64,000 nt of DNA from Paenibacillus roseus (GTDB taxonomy: Bacteria > Bacillota > Bacilli > Paenibacillales > Paenibacillaceae): contig NZ_JAELUP010000014.1 in the NCBI RefSeq assembly GCF_016424485.1, forward strand, positions 1-64,000, given 5' to 3'. Under the pieces are notes generated by a model, which was given only the letters and a program-made list of their open reading frames with translations, was not told where the DNA came from and did no database searches. Shown piece by piece: positions 56,464 through 63,857 of the stretch. The translations under genes were made by a program, and so were the position numbers. Every line of letters begins with the position of its first letter. The stretch's first letter is position 1.

Positions 56464-56813
56464 ATAAGGAGCAGTTACACGCTTTGTTCCTATCCGGCAT
56501 GCCGCTTAAGGAGATTGCAAAACGGATGAATAGCAAGCCCGGCAGCATCCGGACGATGATATACCATGAGAGGCAGCGCAACCCGTACGAGTGGCCACAC
56601 CGGATTCACTATCCGGGCAAGCCGAAAGAGCTGCCATTAATGATGCACAGCTACGAGTGTACTGAATGCGCAACTCGGTTTGCCGTTGAGGATTACGAGG
56701 ACGTCGACCATTCTGCTACAGTCTGCCCGATTTGTCAAAGTAATCAGCACCTGCAGGATGGCAATTACGGGCGGTTCATCCCCACTTCGGTGACCAGGAG
56801 GGCAGAGGCTTAA
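56445..56813 (+). CDS. Phage protein with HTH and zinc ribbon
   Basis: Protein of 122 residues from TTG 56445 with GGAGG eight bases upstream. The N-terminus (LFLSGMPLKEIAKRMNSKPGSIRTM) is helix-turn-helix-like. A zinc ribbon follows with cysteine pairs ECTEC (about 66-70) and CPICQ (about 91-95). Overlaps both neighbours. No family name known to me. Confidence 0.7.
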   Translation: MANEIVNKEQLHALFLSGMPLKEIAKRMNSKPGSIRTMIYHERQRNPYEWPHRIHYPGKPKELPLMMHSYECTECATRFAVEDYEDVDHSATVCPICQSNQHLQDGNYGRFIPTSVTRRAEA

Positions 56814-57319
56814 TGGAATTATTAACTCCTATTAAGACGATTACCGTGTGGCAGCCTTGGGCAACATTGATTGCGTTGCAGCTCAAACTGCTGGAGACAA
56901 GAGGCTGGGCAACGAAGCACCGCGGTCCGCTGGCTATCCATGCTGCACAAAAGATTGACCGGGAGGCCTGTGAGCGGGAGCCGATCAAGTCCGCGTTGGC
57001 CAAATACGGTTACACGGTGGACAATCTTCCAACCGGTTCAATTGTGGCCATAGCAAATTTGTCGGAATGTTATCAAATAGAAAGGCCTACACCGGAACAG
57101 ATCGATGGTGGACCGATTTGGCTAAAAGCATCTGCAGGTGGAAGCAAAGGATGGGCCGGGAAATTCCCGGATGAATATTATTTTGGAGATTATTCCGCCG
57201 GTCGTTTTGCGTGGGAGCTAACCAACGTTCAGCAGCTCAAAGAGCCGATTCCGGCGAAGGGGCAGCAGGGATTGTGGAACTGGAACCATCGGCACCGATT
57301 ACCAGCTATAGGGGAGTAA
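56813..57319 (+). CDS. ASCH-domain protein
   Basis: Protein of 168 residues with the ASCH fold: TVWQPWATLIALQLKLLETR at the start, the conserved GPLAIHAA, GSIVAIANLSECYQI and the end AWELTNVQQLKEPIPAKGQQGLWNW. ASCH domains bind RNA or modified nucleotides; phage copies sit among DNA-modification genes. ATG 56813 overlaps the previous stop. Confidence 0.88.
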   Translation: MELLTPIKTITVWQPWATLIALQLKLLETRGWATKHRGPLAIHAAQKIDREACEREPIKSALAKYGYTVDNLPTGSIVAIANLSECYQIERPTPEQIDGGPIWLKASAGGSKGWAGKFPDEYYFGDYSAGRFAWELTNVQQLKEPIPAKGQQGLWNWNHRHRLPAIGE

Positions 57320-57350
57320 CCCCCTAATCAAATAAAAGGGAGCGATTAAT

Positions 57351-57746
57351 ATGAAATCGAAAAGGGACCGTCGTTATACTTGCCATTTAACAAAAGAAGG
57401 TGTGTCTGCGCTCCTTAGAGAGAAAGAAACGATCCTCAGAGAGAAGCTTCCATGGGCTAAAGAACTGGTTAGTAAAGAACCTGACCGCCAGCAATACATT
57501 AACATCAAGCAGGGACTTTTGAAACGTATTCTTAAAATCAACCAGATGCTCAATTACAACTCAAACAAGACCTATGAAAGCATTCCAAGGAAACGTCTTG
57601 ATCTAGTCGGTGCTATCGGCTCCGTTACACGCCGAATAGAGATACTGGATGCGTTTGAAGACAGAGGAGAAGTAGAAGTGCGGGTGCGCGATAGCATGGG
57701 GAATGAGTATTGGACAGAACTGGATGATGATATTTCATTAGATTAG
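57351..57746 (+). CDS. Phage protein, unknown
   Basis: Protein of 131 residues from ATG 57351 (AAGGGAGC upstream). Helical N-terminal two thirds (LTKEGVSALLREKETILREK) and a short beta end (EVEVRVRDSMGNEYWTEL). The layout resembles GreA-type coiled-coil plus beta domain, but that likeness is weak. No family recognised. Confidence 0.6.
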   Translation: MKSKRDRRYTCHLTKEGVSALLREKETILREKLPWAKELVSKEPDRQQYINIKQGLLKRILKINQMLNYNSNKTYESIPRKRLDLVGAIGSVTRRIEILDAFEDRGEVEVRVRDSMGNEYWTELDDDISLD

Positions 57747-57762
57747 GGGAGGGTGGTAGAGC

Positions 57763-58071
57763 ATGAATATTGAGGAATGTATTGATTTTCTAGGTTACAG
57801 ACTCGACAGGATCGACCAGCCAATGGTTGATCTAACCGTGCCCGTCATCAACGGCATAATTGCTACGTCTAACGGCTTGCAAATTAATCGCAATCGGTTA
57901 GCTAAAATGGCACTACCGGACGAACAATTGGAGCAAGTCCAGCGGGTATGGCGGGTCGGTATATGGGACCACACCAACGCCCGCGGGATTTCTATATTTG
58001 AGGATAAGACACTGATTGGAGCGCTGAAGCAAGCAGTTGCTCAAGTCAAGCTCTGGAGCAGCGCGAAATGA
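57763..58071 (+). CDS. Phage protein, unknown
   Basis: Protein of 102 residues from ATG 57763 with GGGGAGGG upstream. Contains IDFLGYRLDRIDQPMVDLT and DHTNARGISIFEDKTLIGALK. No family recognised. The stop overlaps the next ATG. Confidence 0.6.
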   Translation: MNIEECIDFLGYRLDRIDQPMVDLTVPVINGIIATSNGLQINRNRLAKMALPDEQLEQVQRVWRVGIWDHTNARGISIFEDKTLIGALKQAVAQVKLWSSAK

Positions 58072-58361
58072 ATCCGCCGCCGAAGCTTTATGCGGACGGT
58101 CGTCACCGAGGAACATGCTCGCGAATATTGGAAGCAATTCTTCAAGCAAATGAGCAAAAAGAGATTGGGAGAGGAGCAATGAAAATGGGTATGAGTCCTA
58201 TGCAAGAACTGGCAAACATTTCGAACAGGCTCCCAGTCGATGTTTTACAAGACATTAATCAGCGGATAGGGGACTGGCTGGCCACTGGAGGCAAGGAAAC
58301 GGATGCTTACATTGAGCAGCAGTTGCGGTATGCGAAGAACGTAATAGAAGCTATAAAATAG
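58068..58361 (+). CDS. DUF6877-like phage protein
   Basis: The C-terminal half (NRLPVDVLQDINQRIGDWLATGG) matches a short phage family I know as DUF6877. From ATG 58068 (overlapping the previous stop) the protein has 97 residues; from ATG 58179, which has GGGAGAGGAG, it would have 60, closer to the family size. The upstream part may therefore be a separate coupled leader. Function unknown. Confidence 0.65.
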   Translation: MNPPPKLYADGRHRGTCSRILEAILQANEQKEIGRGAMKMGMSPMQELANISNRLPVDVLQDINQRIGDWLATGGKETDAYIEQQLRYAKNVIEAIK

Positions 58362-58366
58362 AATAA

Positions 58367-58396
58367 TCCCCCGCACCTTGGCCGGACCGCGGGGGA
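58367..58396. other. GC hairpin before the ArpU-like gene
   Basis: TCCCCCGC and GCGGGGGA pair across a 14-base loop. No T-run on the plus strand. Confidence 0.6.
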
Positions 58397-58453
58397 CATG
58401 GACTTTCAGGCAGCCCTTCACTGCAATTATATCATTGGGAAGCGGTGAGGGGA

Positions 58454-58897
58454 ATGACTGAACAACTAGCTTTAAACATTTACAAAGTAGATGAGGAAGC
58501 AACGAGAGCGGCAGTGGAGAAGTATCTGCTGCAAGCGCGTGAATATAAGGTAACGGAATACATCCCTCTGGAGACAAGCGTTACTGCATCGTACAGCGAT
58601 ATGCCGCGTAGTTTCACTGGTCTGACGAGTGATCAGACGGCCAAGATTGCGCTGGCCAACACGGACGAGCCCGAACGCCGAAGAAAGCATATTGAACGAG
58701 CAGAGCGAGCTGTCAGCAGGCTTGGCAAACGCCAACAGCAACTCATTCAAATTCGGTACATGGAAGATGATGATGTTATGGACTACGATGCTGCGCAGGA
58801 GCTTGGATTCAGTGATCGACATTACCGCCGGATCAAGTCAGTAGCAATCTATAGGCTGGCCACGATGCTTGGATTGCTGGTGTTACATGACGATTAA
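58454..58897 (+). CDS. ArpU-family phage late transcription regulator
   Basis: Protein of 147 residues from ATG 58454 (GTG 58445 is the longer choice). The C-terminal end (AAQELGFSDRHYRRIKSVAIYRLATMLGL) is the helix-turn-helix of ArpU/sigma-like phage regulators. The last early gene before the terminase block, as is usual. A phased repeat array directly downstream of its stop is a candidate binding site. Confidence 0.85.
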   Translation: MTEQLALNIYKVDEEATRAAVEKYLLQAREYKVTEYIPLETSVTASYSDMPRSFTGLTSDQTAKIALANTDEPERRRKHIERAERAVSRLGKRQQQLIQIRYMEDDDVMDYDAAQELGFSDRHYRRIKSVAIYRLATMLGLLVLHDD

Positions 58898-58901
58898 ATC
58901 A

Positions 58902-58951
58902 TGTCCGCTTTATGTCCGTATTTTGGCCGAAAAATGTCCGGTATTTGTCCG
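58902..58951 (+). promoter_or_regulatory. Five helix-phased TGTCCG repeats
   Basis: TGTCCG at 58902, 58913, 58935 and 58946, with TGGCCG at 58924: five hexamers spaced by exactly 11 bases, one DNA turn. They begin four bases after the ArpU-like stop. A TATATT-type -10 follows near 58973, so this looks like an activator site of the late promoter. Confidence 0.7.
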
Positions 58952-59018
58952 TTTTCTTGGAATAGAGCGTGTTATATTAGTAATGTGCCAATTGAGGTCA
59001 ACCATCTCCCCTCATACA

Positions 59019-59045
59019 TGCCGCTCCTTCGGGGGCGGTATTTTT
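59019..59045 (+). terminator. Rho-independent terminator with TTCG loop
   Basis: TGCCGCTCC and GGGGGCGGTA pair around TTCG and are followed by a T5 run. Transcripts from the phased-repeat promoter would meet this within ~60 bases unless antitermination occurs. Confidence 0.8.
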
Positions 59046-59148
59046 AATTCAGAAAGCAGGGCGACAGATTGCTTCCACTCTGGCTTTAAGAGATAGGAAG
59101 TTTTCTTCCGGTCTCTTGACGAGTTTTGGAATCGGCTGTAAAATGCCT

Positions 59149-59271
59149 TTATACGTATCTAGTTACTAAGTGCGTCTTTAATAATAATGAGCGACAGCGC
59201 AATTATAAAAGTTGTGGTTGTTGTGACTGCTACTACAGTGCGACACGCGTTTTGTAACTAAGTACGTATAA
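59149..59271. repeat. Imperfect inverted repeat in the late-control region
   Basis: TTATACGTATCTAGTTAC on the left matches TTATACGTACTTAGTTAC read from the right with two differences, followed by weaker matches to GCGT. The two sites could also be read as a repeated operator. Confidence 0.75.
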
Positions 59272-59348
59272 CACCCCTCATTCATCGAATTATCATGGAA
59301 TTTGTTGGATGAAATGAATAAAGAATATGAAGCCTCAGGAGCCGTTTT

Positions 59349-59368
59349 AAGCCCTTGGGGCTTTTTTT
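59349..59368 (+). terminator. Rho-independent terminator
   Basis: AAGCCC and GGGCTT with loop TTG, then further T's. It lies ~120 bases before the next gene. Confidence 0.75.
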
Positions 59369-59485
59369 CGTTCAGTTGATGGATGAGGGAATTGAAAGGC
59401 GGGGAATAGGGCGTTGCTTTGCTCAGAATACGCGTTCGCATCCCTGCCTAACCGAAAACCGACATAACACAAGGAGTTGATAGAT

Positions 59486-59719
59486 TTGGGTATGACAATC
59501 AGAGATGAAATGATGAGACAAGCAGTTGCGCAAGCAGTTATTTCAGAGCCGGAGCTGCGCATGATGTTCTTCCCGAAGGGTGTACATTCGCCAGCACTAT
59601 CTGTATTCACTGTGGTACTGACCGATGAAGAGAAGCTACAGCGCATGCAGGCCATGATTCCGACAGCCAATCCGTGGGAACGAAGGGTGTATGTGGAGGG
59701 AGTGTTTCCGAGCGCATGA
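59486..59719 (+). CDS. Small phage protein, unknown
   Basis: Protein of 77 residues from TTG 59486, nine bases after AAGGAG (ATG 59492 is the alternative). IRDEMMRQAVAQAVISEPEL and the proline-rich end are unlike any family I can name. The stop overlaps the ParB-like start. Confidence 0.6.
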   Translation: MGMTIRDEMMRQAVAQAVISEPELRMMFFPKGVHSPALSVFTVVLTDEEKLQRMQAMIPTANPWERRVYVEGVFPSA

Positions 59720-60252
59720 ACATTCAGATTATTCCGATAGAGCGGATCAATCCGGCAGCCTATAACCCGCGGGTTGACTTGCAGCCCGGCGATCCGGAGT
59801 ACGAGAAGCTTCGTAGCAGCATAGAGCAGTTTGGATATATTGACCCGATCATATGGAATGAGCGCACCGGAAACATGGTTGGTGGCCACCAGCGGTATAA
59901 GATCATGGTCAACGAGCTTGGCCATAAGGAGCTGACTGTTTCTGTTGTTGATCTGGATGACCAGCAGGAGCGGCTGCTGAATCTGGCGCTCAACAAGGTG
60001 TCCGGCCTGTGGGATGACGAGGCACTAGCCATGCTGATCGGTGAGCTACAGGTGAGCGGCGCTGATCTGGCGCTGTCCGGATTCGATGATGATGAAATCA
60101 GCCGGTTATTGGCCGATTTTATGGAGCCGCCTGCTGATCAGCTCGGCGATTTCGATAACCGGGAGCTGGATGTTGAGGATTTCGATGAATCCCGCTTCGA
60201 CTGCAAATGCCCGCGCTGTGGCTTCGTGTTCAACCAGGAGCATACACCATGA
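59716..60252 (+). CDS. ParB/Srx-fold nuclease-like protein with zinc ribbon
   Basis: Protein of 178 residues. The ParB N-terminal motif is PIERINPAAYNPR at the start, followed by FGYIDPIIWNERTGNMVGGHQRY. A C-terminal CKCPRCGF ribbon (about 166-173) is a separate addition. In phages such ParB-like proteins stand beside DNA methyltransferases, and here two follow. They may direct modification or act as nucleases. Coupled to both neighbours. Confidence 0.85.
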   Translation: MNIQIIPIERINPAAYNPRVDLQPGDPEYEKLRSSIEQFGYIDPIIWNERTGNMVGGHQRYKIMVNELGHKELTVSVVDLDDQQERLLNLALNKVSGLWDDEALAMLIGELQVSGADLALSGFDDDEISRLLADFMEPPADQLGDFDNRELDVEDFDESRFDCKCPRCGFVFNQEHTP

Positions 60253-61313
60253 GTCGCCCCGCGTGGGATTGGCGCTTGTCCGACTTGGCCAGTGTGCAGC
60301 AGAATGGGTTGACGGTTCTCTCCTGCTTCGCTTGCGGCGGCGGATCGACGATGGGATACAAGCGGGCCGGCTATACGGTTCTTGGGAATGTGGAGATTGA
60401 CCCGCAGATGATGCGCATCTATCAGCGCAATCATAATCCACGCTTCCCGTTCCTGATGCCCATTCAGGAGTTCAAGTTGCTGCATGATAGCGAGCTGCCG
60501 GCAGAGCTGTTTAATCTGGACATCCTGGACGGATCGCCGCCATGCAGTGTGTTCTCCATGTCTGGCCAGCGGGAAGATAAATGGGGAAGTGAGCATAAAT
60601 TTCGAGAGGGTCAGACTGTTCAGCGGCTGGATGACCTTTTTTTTGATTTCCTAGATGTGGCGGAGAAGCTTCAGCCGCGGGTCATCGTGGCCGAGAATGT
60701 CACCGGCATGATCAGAGGTAATGCACGGGGATATGTCAGTCTTGTGCTGTCCCGGATGCGAGAGCTTGGATACAGGCCGCAACTGTTTCTCCTAAATAGT
60801 GCGACGATGGGCGTTCCGCAGAAGCGGGAGCGCATTATTTTTGTCGCAGCACGCTCTGATCAGGACTTTCCGCCGCTCAAGCTCGAATTTAACGAACCAC
60901 CAGTATTGTATGGCGAAGTACGCAGCGGCGAGGGGACACCTATTGGAAAGGATCGAGTGACTTACAAGCGCTGGTTGCTGCGGCGCCCTTCCGATGCAGA
61001 TGTTGGGGATATTACTCGGCGTACAGAGGGGCGGCAGAGTAGCTTCAACACCCGTCTGCTGGCAGATAACAAAGTGGTGAATACCTTACTTTCATCATCG
61101 GTGTACTTACGTCATGATGAGCCGTGCAAAATATCGGACGAGGATATCATCCGGATCCAGACGTTTCCGGCGGACTACGAATTTATGGATGCTGATGTGC
61201 AATACGTTTGCGGCATGAGTGTTCCGCCGCTGATGATGGAGCGGATCGCAGAGCAGATATATATGCAATGGTTTGGAGGGAACAACAGTGAAGGTTCAGA
61301 CAATACCGATTGA
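60249..61313 (+). CDS. DNA (cytosine-5-)-methyltransferase
   Basis: Protein of 354 residues. Motif I is LSCFACGGGSTMGYKRAGY, the catalytic GSPPCSVFSMSG carries the Cys at about residue 98, motif VI is AENVTG (near 148), motif VIII region PQKRERIIFVAA, and the end has motif X-like CGMSVPPLMMERIA. The target-recognition region is short. No cognate restriction enzyme is adjacent, so it is an orphan, probably protecting phage DNA against host enzymes. Confidence 0.92.
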   Translation: MSRPAWDWRLSDLASVQQNGLTVLSCFACGGGSTMGYKRAGYTVLGNVEIDPQMMRIYQRNHNPRFPFLMPIQEFKLLHDSELPAELFNLDILDGSPPCSVFSMSGQREDKWGSEHKFREGQTVQRLDDLFFDFLDVAEKLQPRVIVAENVTGMIRGNARGYVSLVLSRMRELGYRPQLFLLNSATMGVPQKRERIIFVAARSDQDFPPLKLEFNEPPVLYGEVRSGEGTPIGKDRVTYKRWLLRRPSDADVGDITRRTEGRQSSFNTRLLADNKVVNTLLSSSVYLRHDEPCKISDEDIIRIQTFPADYEFMDADVQYVCGMSVPPLMMERIAEQIYMQWFGGNNSEGSDNTD

Positions 61314-62580
61314 ACAGCTCAGACACAACGAATGGAACCCGAACGAAATGGATGAGCATATCTACCGTTCTCTGGTGGCCAGCATTCAGAAGCATGGCGT
61401 GCTGCAGCCTATCCTTATTCGAGCGGATATGACGATCATCAAGGGAGAGAAACGTTGGAGGGCGGCGAAGGAGGCAGGGTTGACCGAACTGGTATGCGTC
61501 GTCGTAGAATCTAGCAGCGAGGAAGCCAAGCTTCTGACGGTGAGCCTCAGTAACCTGCGAGGGAAGACGGATGAGGAACTGCTGGCGTCGCTGATCGAAG
61601 AGCTGACCGCTACATACTCTCTTGAGGAGATTTCGCTGGAGACCGGACTTCAGTTTGATGAGCTTGCCGGGTTGCTGCAAGGAGTGTCGGCTTATGTAGA
61701 TATTGCTGATCCGGTTGTGGAGGATGATTTCGACGTCAGCAAAGCGTTGGAGCAGATTCGGGAGCCCGAAACGCGCCGCGGCGACGTGTTGCAACTTGGC
61801 CCGCATCGGCTGGTGTGCGGGGATGCTACAGACCCAAATGATGTTGCGCTGCTGATGGACGGAGACAGGGCTGCACTGGTCGTCACCGACCCGCCCTACA
61901 ACGTGGCCATCGAAAGTGATTCCGAACGTCTGGCCGCTGACGGCCGCAGCAGCATATTGAACGATGACATGCCCGCAGAGGAGTTTGCGGGCTTTTTGCA
62001 TGCTGTATTTCAGCAGTACGCCGATATTATGGCGCCGACGTCAGCGATCTATGTGTTTCATCCTTCATCCTATCAACGTGAATTCCAGGACGCTATGGAA
62101 GCAGTCAGGATTGTCATTCGCAGCCAATGTATATGGGTGAAGAACGCTGCTTCCTTCGGATGGAGTCAGTACCGTTGGCAGCATGAGCCAGTCTTTTATG
62201 CTCATCTTCGGGGCAAGGCTCCTGCGTGGTACGGCGACCGCCGGCAATCAACAGTTTGGCGTGACGGTCTTCCTGGTGCAGAGTTGGAGCCGTCCAGCGT
62301 GTGGGAGGTATCTCGCGGTGATGTGGGCAAATACCTCCATCCTACTCAAAAGCCACTCCCGTTGCTTGCCATTCCGATCGGCAACAGCAGTCAGAAGGGT
62401 GATGTGGTGGTGGATTTCTTCGGTGGCAGCGGCTCCACTCTCATGACCTGCGATCAGATGAGGCGCGAATGTCGAACGTTGGAGCTCGATCCGGTATTCT
62501 GCGATGTAATCAAGCAGCGGTACCGGACAGCTACTGGCATCGAGCCTGTGCTGATTCGCCGGACTGAACCTGCAGAATAA
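61288..62580 (+). CDS. ParB-domain fused DNA methyltransferase (N6/N4, beta type)
   Basis: Protein of 430 residues from GTG 61288 (GGAGGG eight bases before). Residues ~1-100 are a ParB/Srx domain (PIEQLRHNEWNPNEMD.., PILIRADMTIIKGEKRWRAAKEAG). The methyltransferase part has DPPYN at 201-205 before FFGGSGSTL near 378, the order of beta-class amino-methyltransferases. Overlaps the C5 enzyme gene by 26 bases. Second orphan methyltransferase of the phage. Confidence 0.92.
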   Translation: MKVQTIPIEQLRHNEWNPNEMDEHIYRSLVASIQKHGVLQPILIRADMTIIKGEKRWRAAKEAGLTELVCVVVESSSEEAKLLTVSLSNLRGKTDEELLASLIEELTATYSLEEISLETGLQFDELAGLLQGVSAYVDIADPVVEDDFDVSKALEQIREPETRRGDVLQLGPHRLVCGDATDPNDVALLMDGDRAALVVTDPPYNVAIESDSERLAADGRSSILNDDMPAEEFAGFLHAVFQQYADIMAPTSAIYVFHPSSYQREFQDAMEAVRIVIRSQCIWVKNAASFGWSQYRWQHEPVFYAHLRGKAPAWYGDRRQSTVWRDGLPGAELEPSSVWEVSRGDVGKYLHPTQKPLPLLAIPIGNSSQKGDVVVDFFGGSGSTLMTCDQMRRECRTLELDPVFCDVIKQRYRTATGIEPVLIRRTEPAE

Positions 62581-62590
62581 ATAAAAAAGG

Positions 62591-62712
62591 AGAGGCGCTC
62601 GAACGCCCCTCCCAAACACCAGGTAACCCCGGCTGAGATAGTGGAAACCGTGGCCACGGACTCTACAAGCCACTATCTCGCTTCCCATCATACAGGAAAG
62701 CCGAGGTTACCA
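62591..62712 (+). ncRNA. Structured leader that can hide a ribosome site
   Basis: After a GGAGAGGCG/CGCCCCTCC hairpin comes a long-range helix GGTAACC-CGGCT (62622-62634) with AGCCG-GGTTACC (62699-62711), enclosing GAGATAGTGG/CCACTATCTC (62635-62644, 62670-62679) and TTCC/GGAA. This gives a three-way-junction layout. The closing helix contains the GAGG that would serve ATG 62717, so folding should block its translation. Confidence 0.6.
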
Positions 62713-62716
62713 CAAT

Positions 62717-62935
62717 ATGACAGAGCAAAAACATGATGATTTGTTACTACAGCACGAGCTTGAGGTCATGCAAGGTATCATCGAATCAAAGGAGCAGTAC
62801 CGCCGCATCATCAAAGCCGTGGTTGCCCGCTGGGTCAGAGACTTTCAGGACAACCGCATTGAGATAAACACTGTTGACGATCTGCGGAAGCTGATCGAAC
62901 TAGATATAGAATTGCAGAAGGACGAGTTGCTATAG
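62717..62935 (+). CDS. Small phage protein, unknown
   Basis: Protein of 72 residues, helical and acidic (HDDLLLQHELEVMQGIIESKEQY.., then DLRKLIELDIELQKDE). Its only ribosome site, GAGG ten bases before ATG 62717, lies in the closing helix of the leader structure. Lies between the methyltransferases and the terminase. No family recognised. Confidence 0.65.
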   Translation: MTEQKHDDLLLQHELEVMQGIIESKEQYRRIIKAVVARWVRDFQDNRIEINTVDDLRKLIELDIELQKDELL

Positions 62936-62969
62936 CCCGTTCTCCTTTTGCTGGGGGTGGTGATATGTA

Positions 62970-63857
62970 GTGGCCAGAGAGCGAAGTCCTGAGCGGGACA
63001 AGGCAAAACGGATGTGGCTGGAGAGCGGCGGGACGATGTTGCTAAAAGACATCGCTGCTGCTCTTTGTATATCGGATAGCAAGGTCCGGAAGTGGAAGAC
63101 ATTGGACAAATGGAATGAAGAACTGAAAGGGAGCGCTCCACTTGATTCTAAAGGGAGCGCTCCCCGTCGTGGTGCTCCCAAGGGTAACAAGAACGCCCTG
63201 GGGAACAAAGGCGGCGCGCCGAAGGGAAGCAAGAACGCCCTGGGGAACAAAGGCGGTCACGGCGGACCATTTGGCAACAAGAAGGCCGTCACGACCGGAG
63301 AACATGAAACGATCTGGTTTGACATGCTTGATGAGGATGAGCAGGAGCTGCTGGCCGGGATTGATACCGATCCTATCGCACAGGCAAACGAGTCCATTAC
63401 GCTGTTAACCATCCGGGAGCGACGAATGCTTCAGCGTATCAAGCGGCTGACTGACGGGCTGACAGAAAATCAAAAGCGTGTACTTCAGCAGCTTAAATCC
63501 TTCAAAGAAATAATTGAGGTTCATGATGAGAAGAGCGGGAAAACGAGCAAAGTGCCTGTTACCCGGAACAAGATGGTTGAGGCTGAGATCGAGGAAACAA
63601 CATATCGGGTCATCGATGATATTCTCAAATTAGAGGATGCACTGACTCGAGTCCAGGATAAAAAACTGAAGGCCATTGAGTTGAAAAACAGGCTTACCGT
63701 TGTGGATGAGGAAAAGGAAGTCCGTACTGCTATCCTGCAAATCGAATTGCAGAGCCTCCAAGGTGGGGCTGGCGCAACTCAAAGCTGGACAGAAGCCCTG
63801 AAGGAGATCGCGGAGCGGCGTAAGGCTAAACGAGCAGAGGCTTCTGCCGATGAGTAA
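62970..63857 (+). CDS. terS: Phage terminase small subunit
   Basis: Protein of 295 residues from GTG 62970 (GGGGGTGGTGA upstream). N-terminal HTH of the packaging subunit (MLLKDIAAALCISDSKVRKWKTLDKW), then Gly/Lys/Asn repeats (GAPKGNKNALGNKG twice), then a coiled-coil and C-terminal region. This matches YqaS-type small terminases. The repeat is also visible in the DNA at about 63176-63255. It recognises the phage packaging site. The stop overlaps the large-subunit start. Confidence 0.9.
   Translation: MARERSPERDKAKRMWLESGGTMLLKDIAAALCISDSKVRKWKTLDKWNEELKGSAPLDSKGSAPRRGAPKGNKNALGNKGGAPKGSKNALGNKGGHGGPFGNKKAVTTGEHETIWFDMLDEDEQELLAGIDTDPIAQANESITLLTIRERRMLQRIKRLTDGLTENQKRVLQQLKSFKEIIEVHDEKSGKTSKVPVTRNKMVEAEIEETTYRVIDDILKLEDALTRVQDKKLKAIELKNRLTVVDEEKEVRTAILQIELQSLQGGAGATQSWTEALKEIAERRKAKRAEASADE

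Larger units (their letters stand above)
59046..59485. other. Non-coding late-control region
   Basis: No gene is supported over ~440 bases. It holds an imperfect inverted repeat (arms 59149-59176 and 59242-59271; ends TTATACGTA/TACGTATAA, inner AGTTAC/GTAACT) around a 65-base centre, and a second terminator at 59349-59368 (AAGCCC-TTG-GGGCTT and T5). The likely roles are late promoter control or a small RNA; a packaging site is also possible this close to terminase. Confidence 0.55.

Noticed and set aside
63042..63305. Minus-strand frames over the terS repeats
   Set aside because: Produced by the repeated Gly/Lys/Asn codons of terS.
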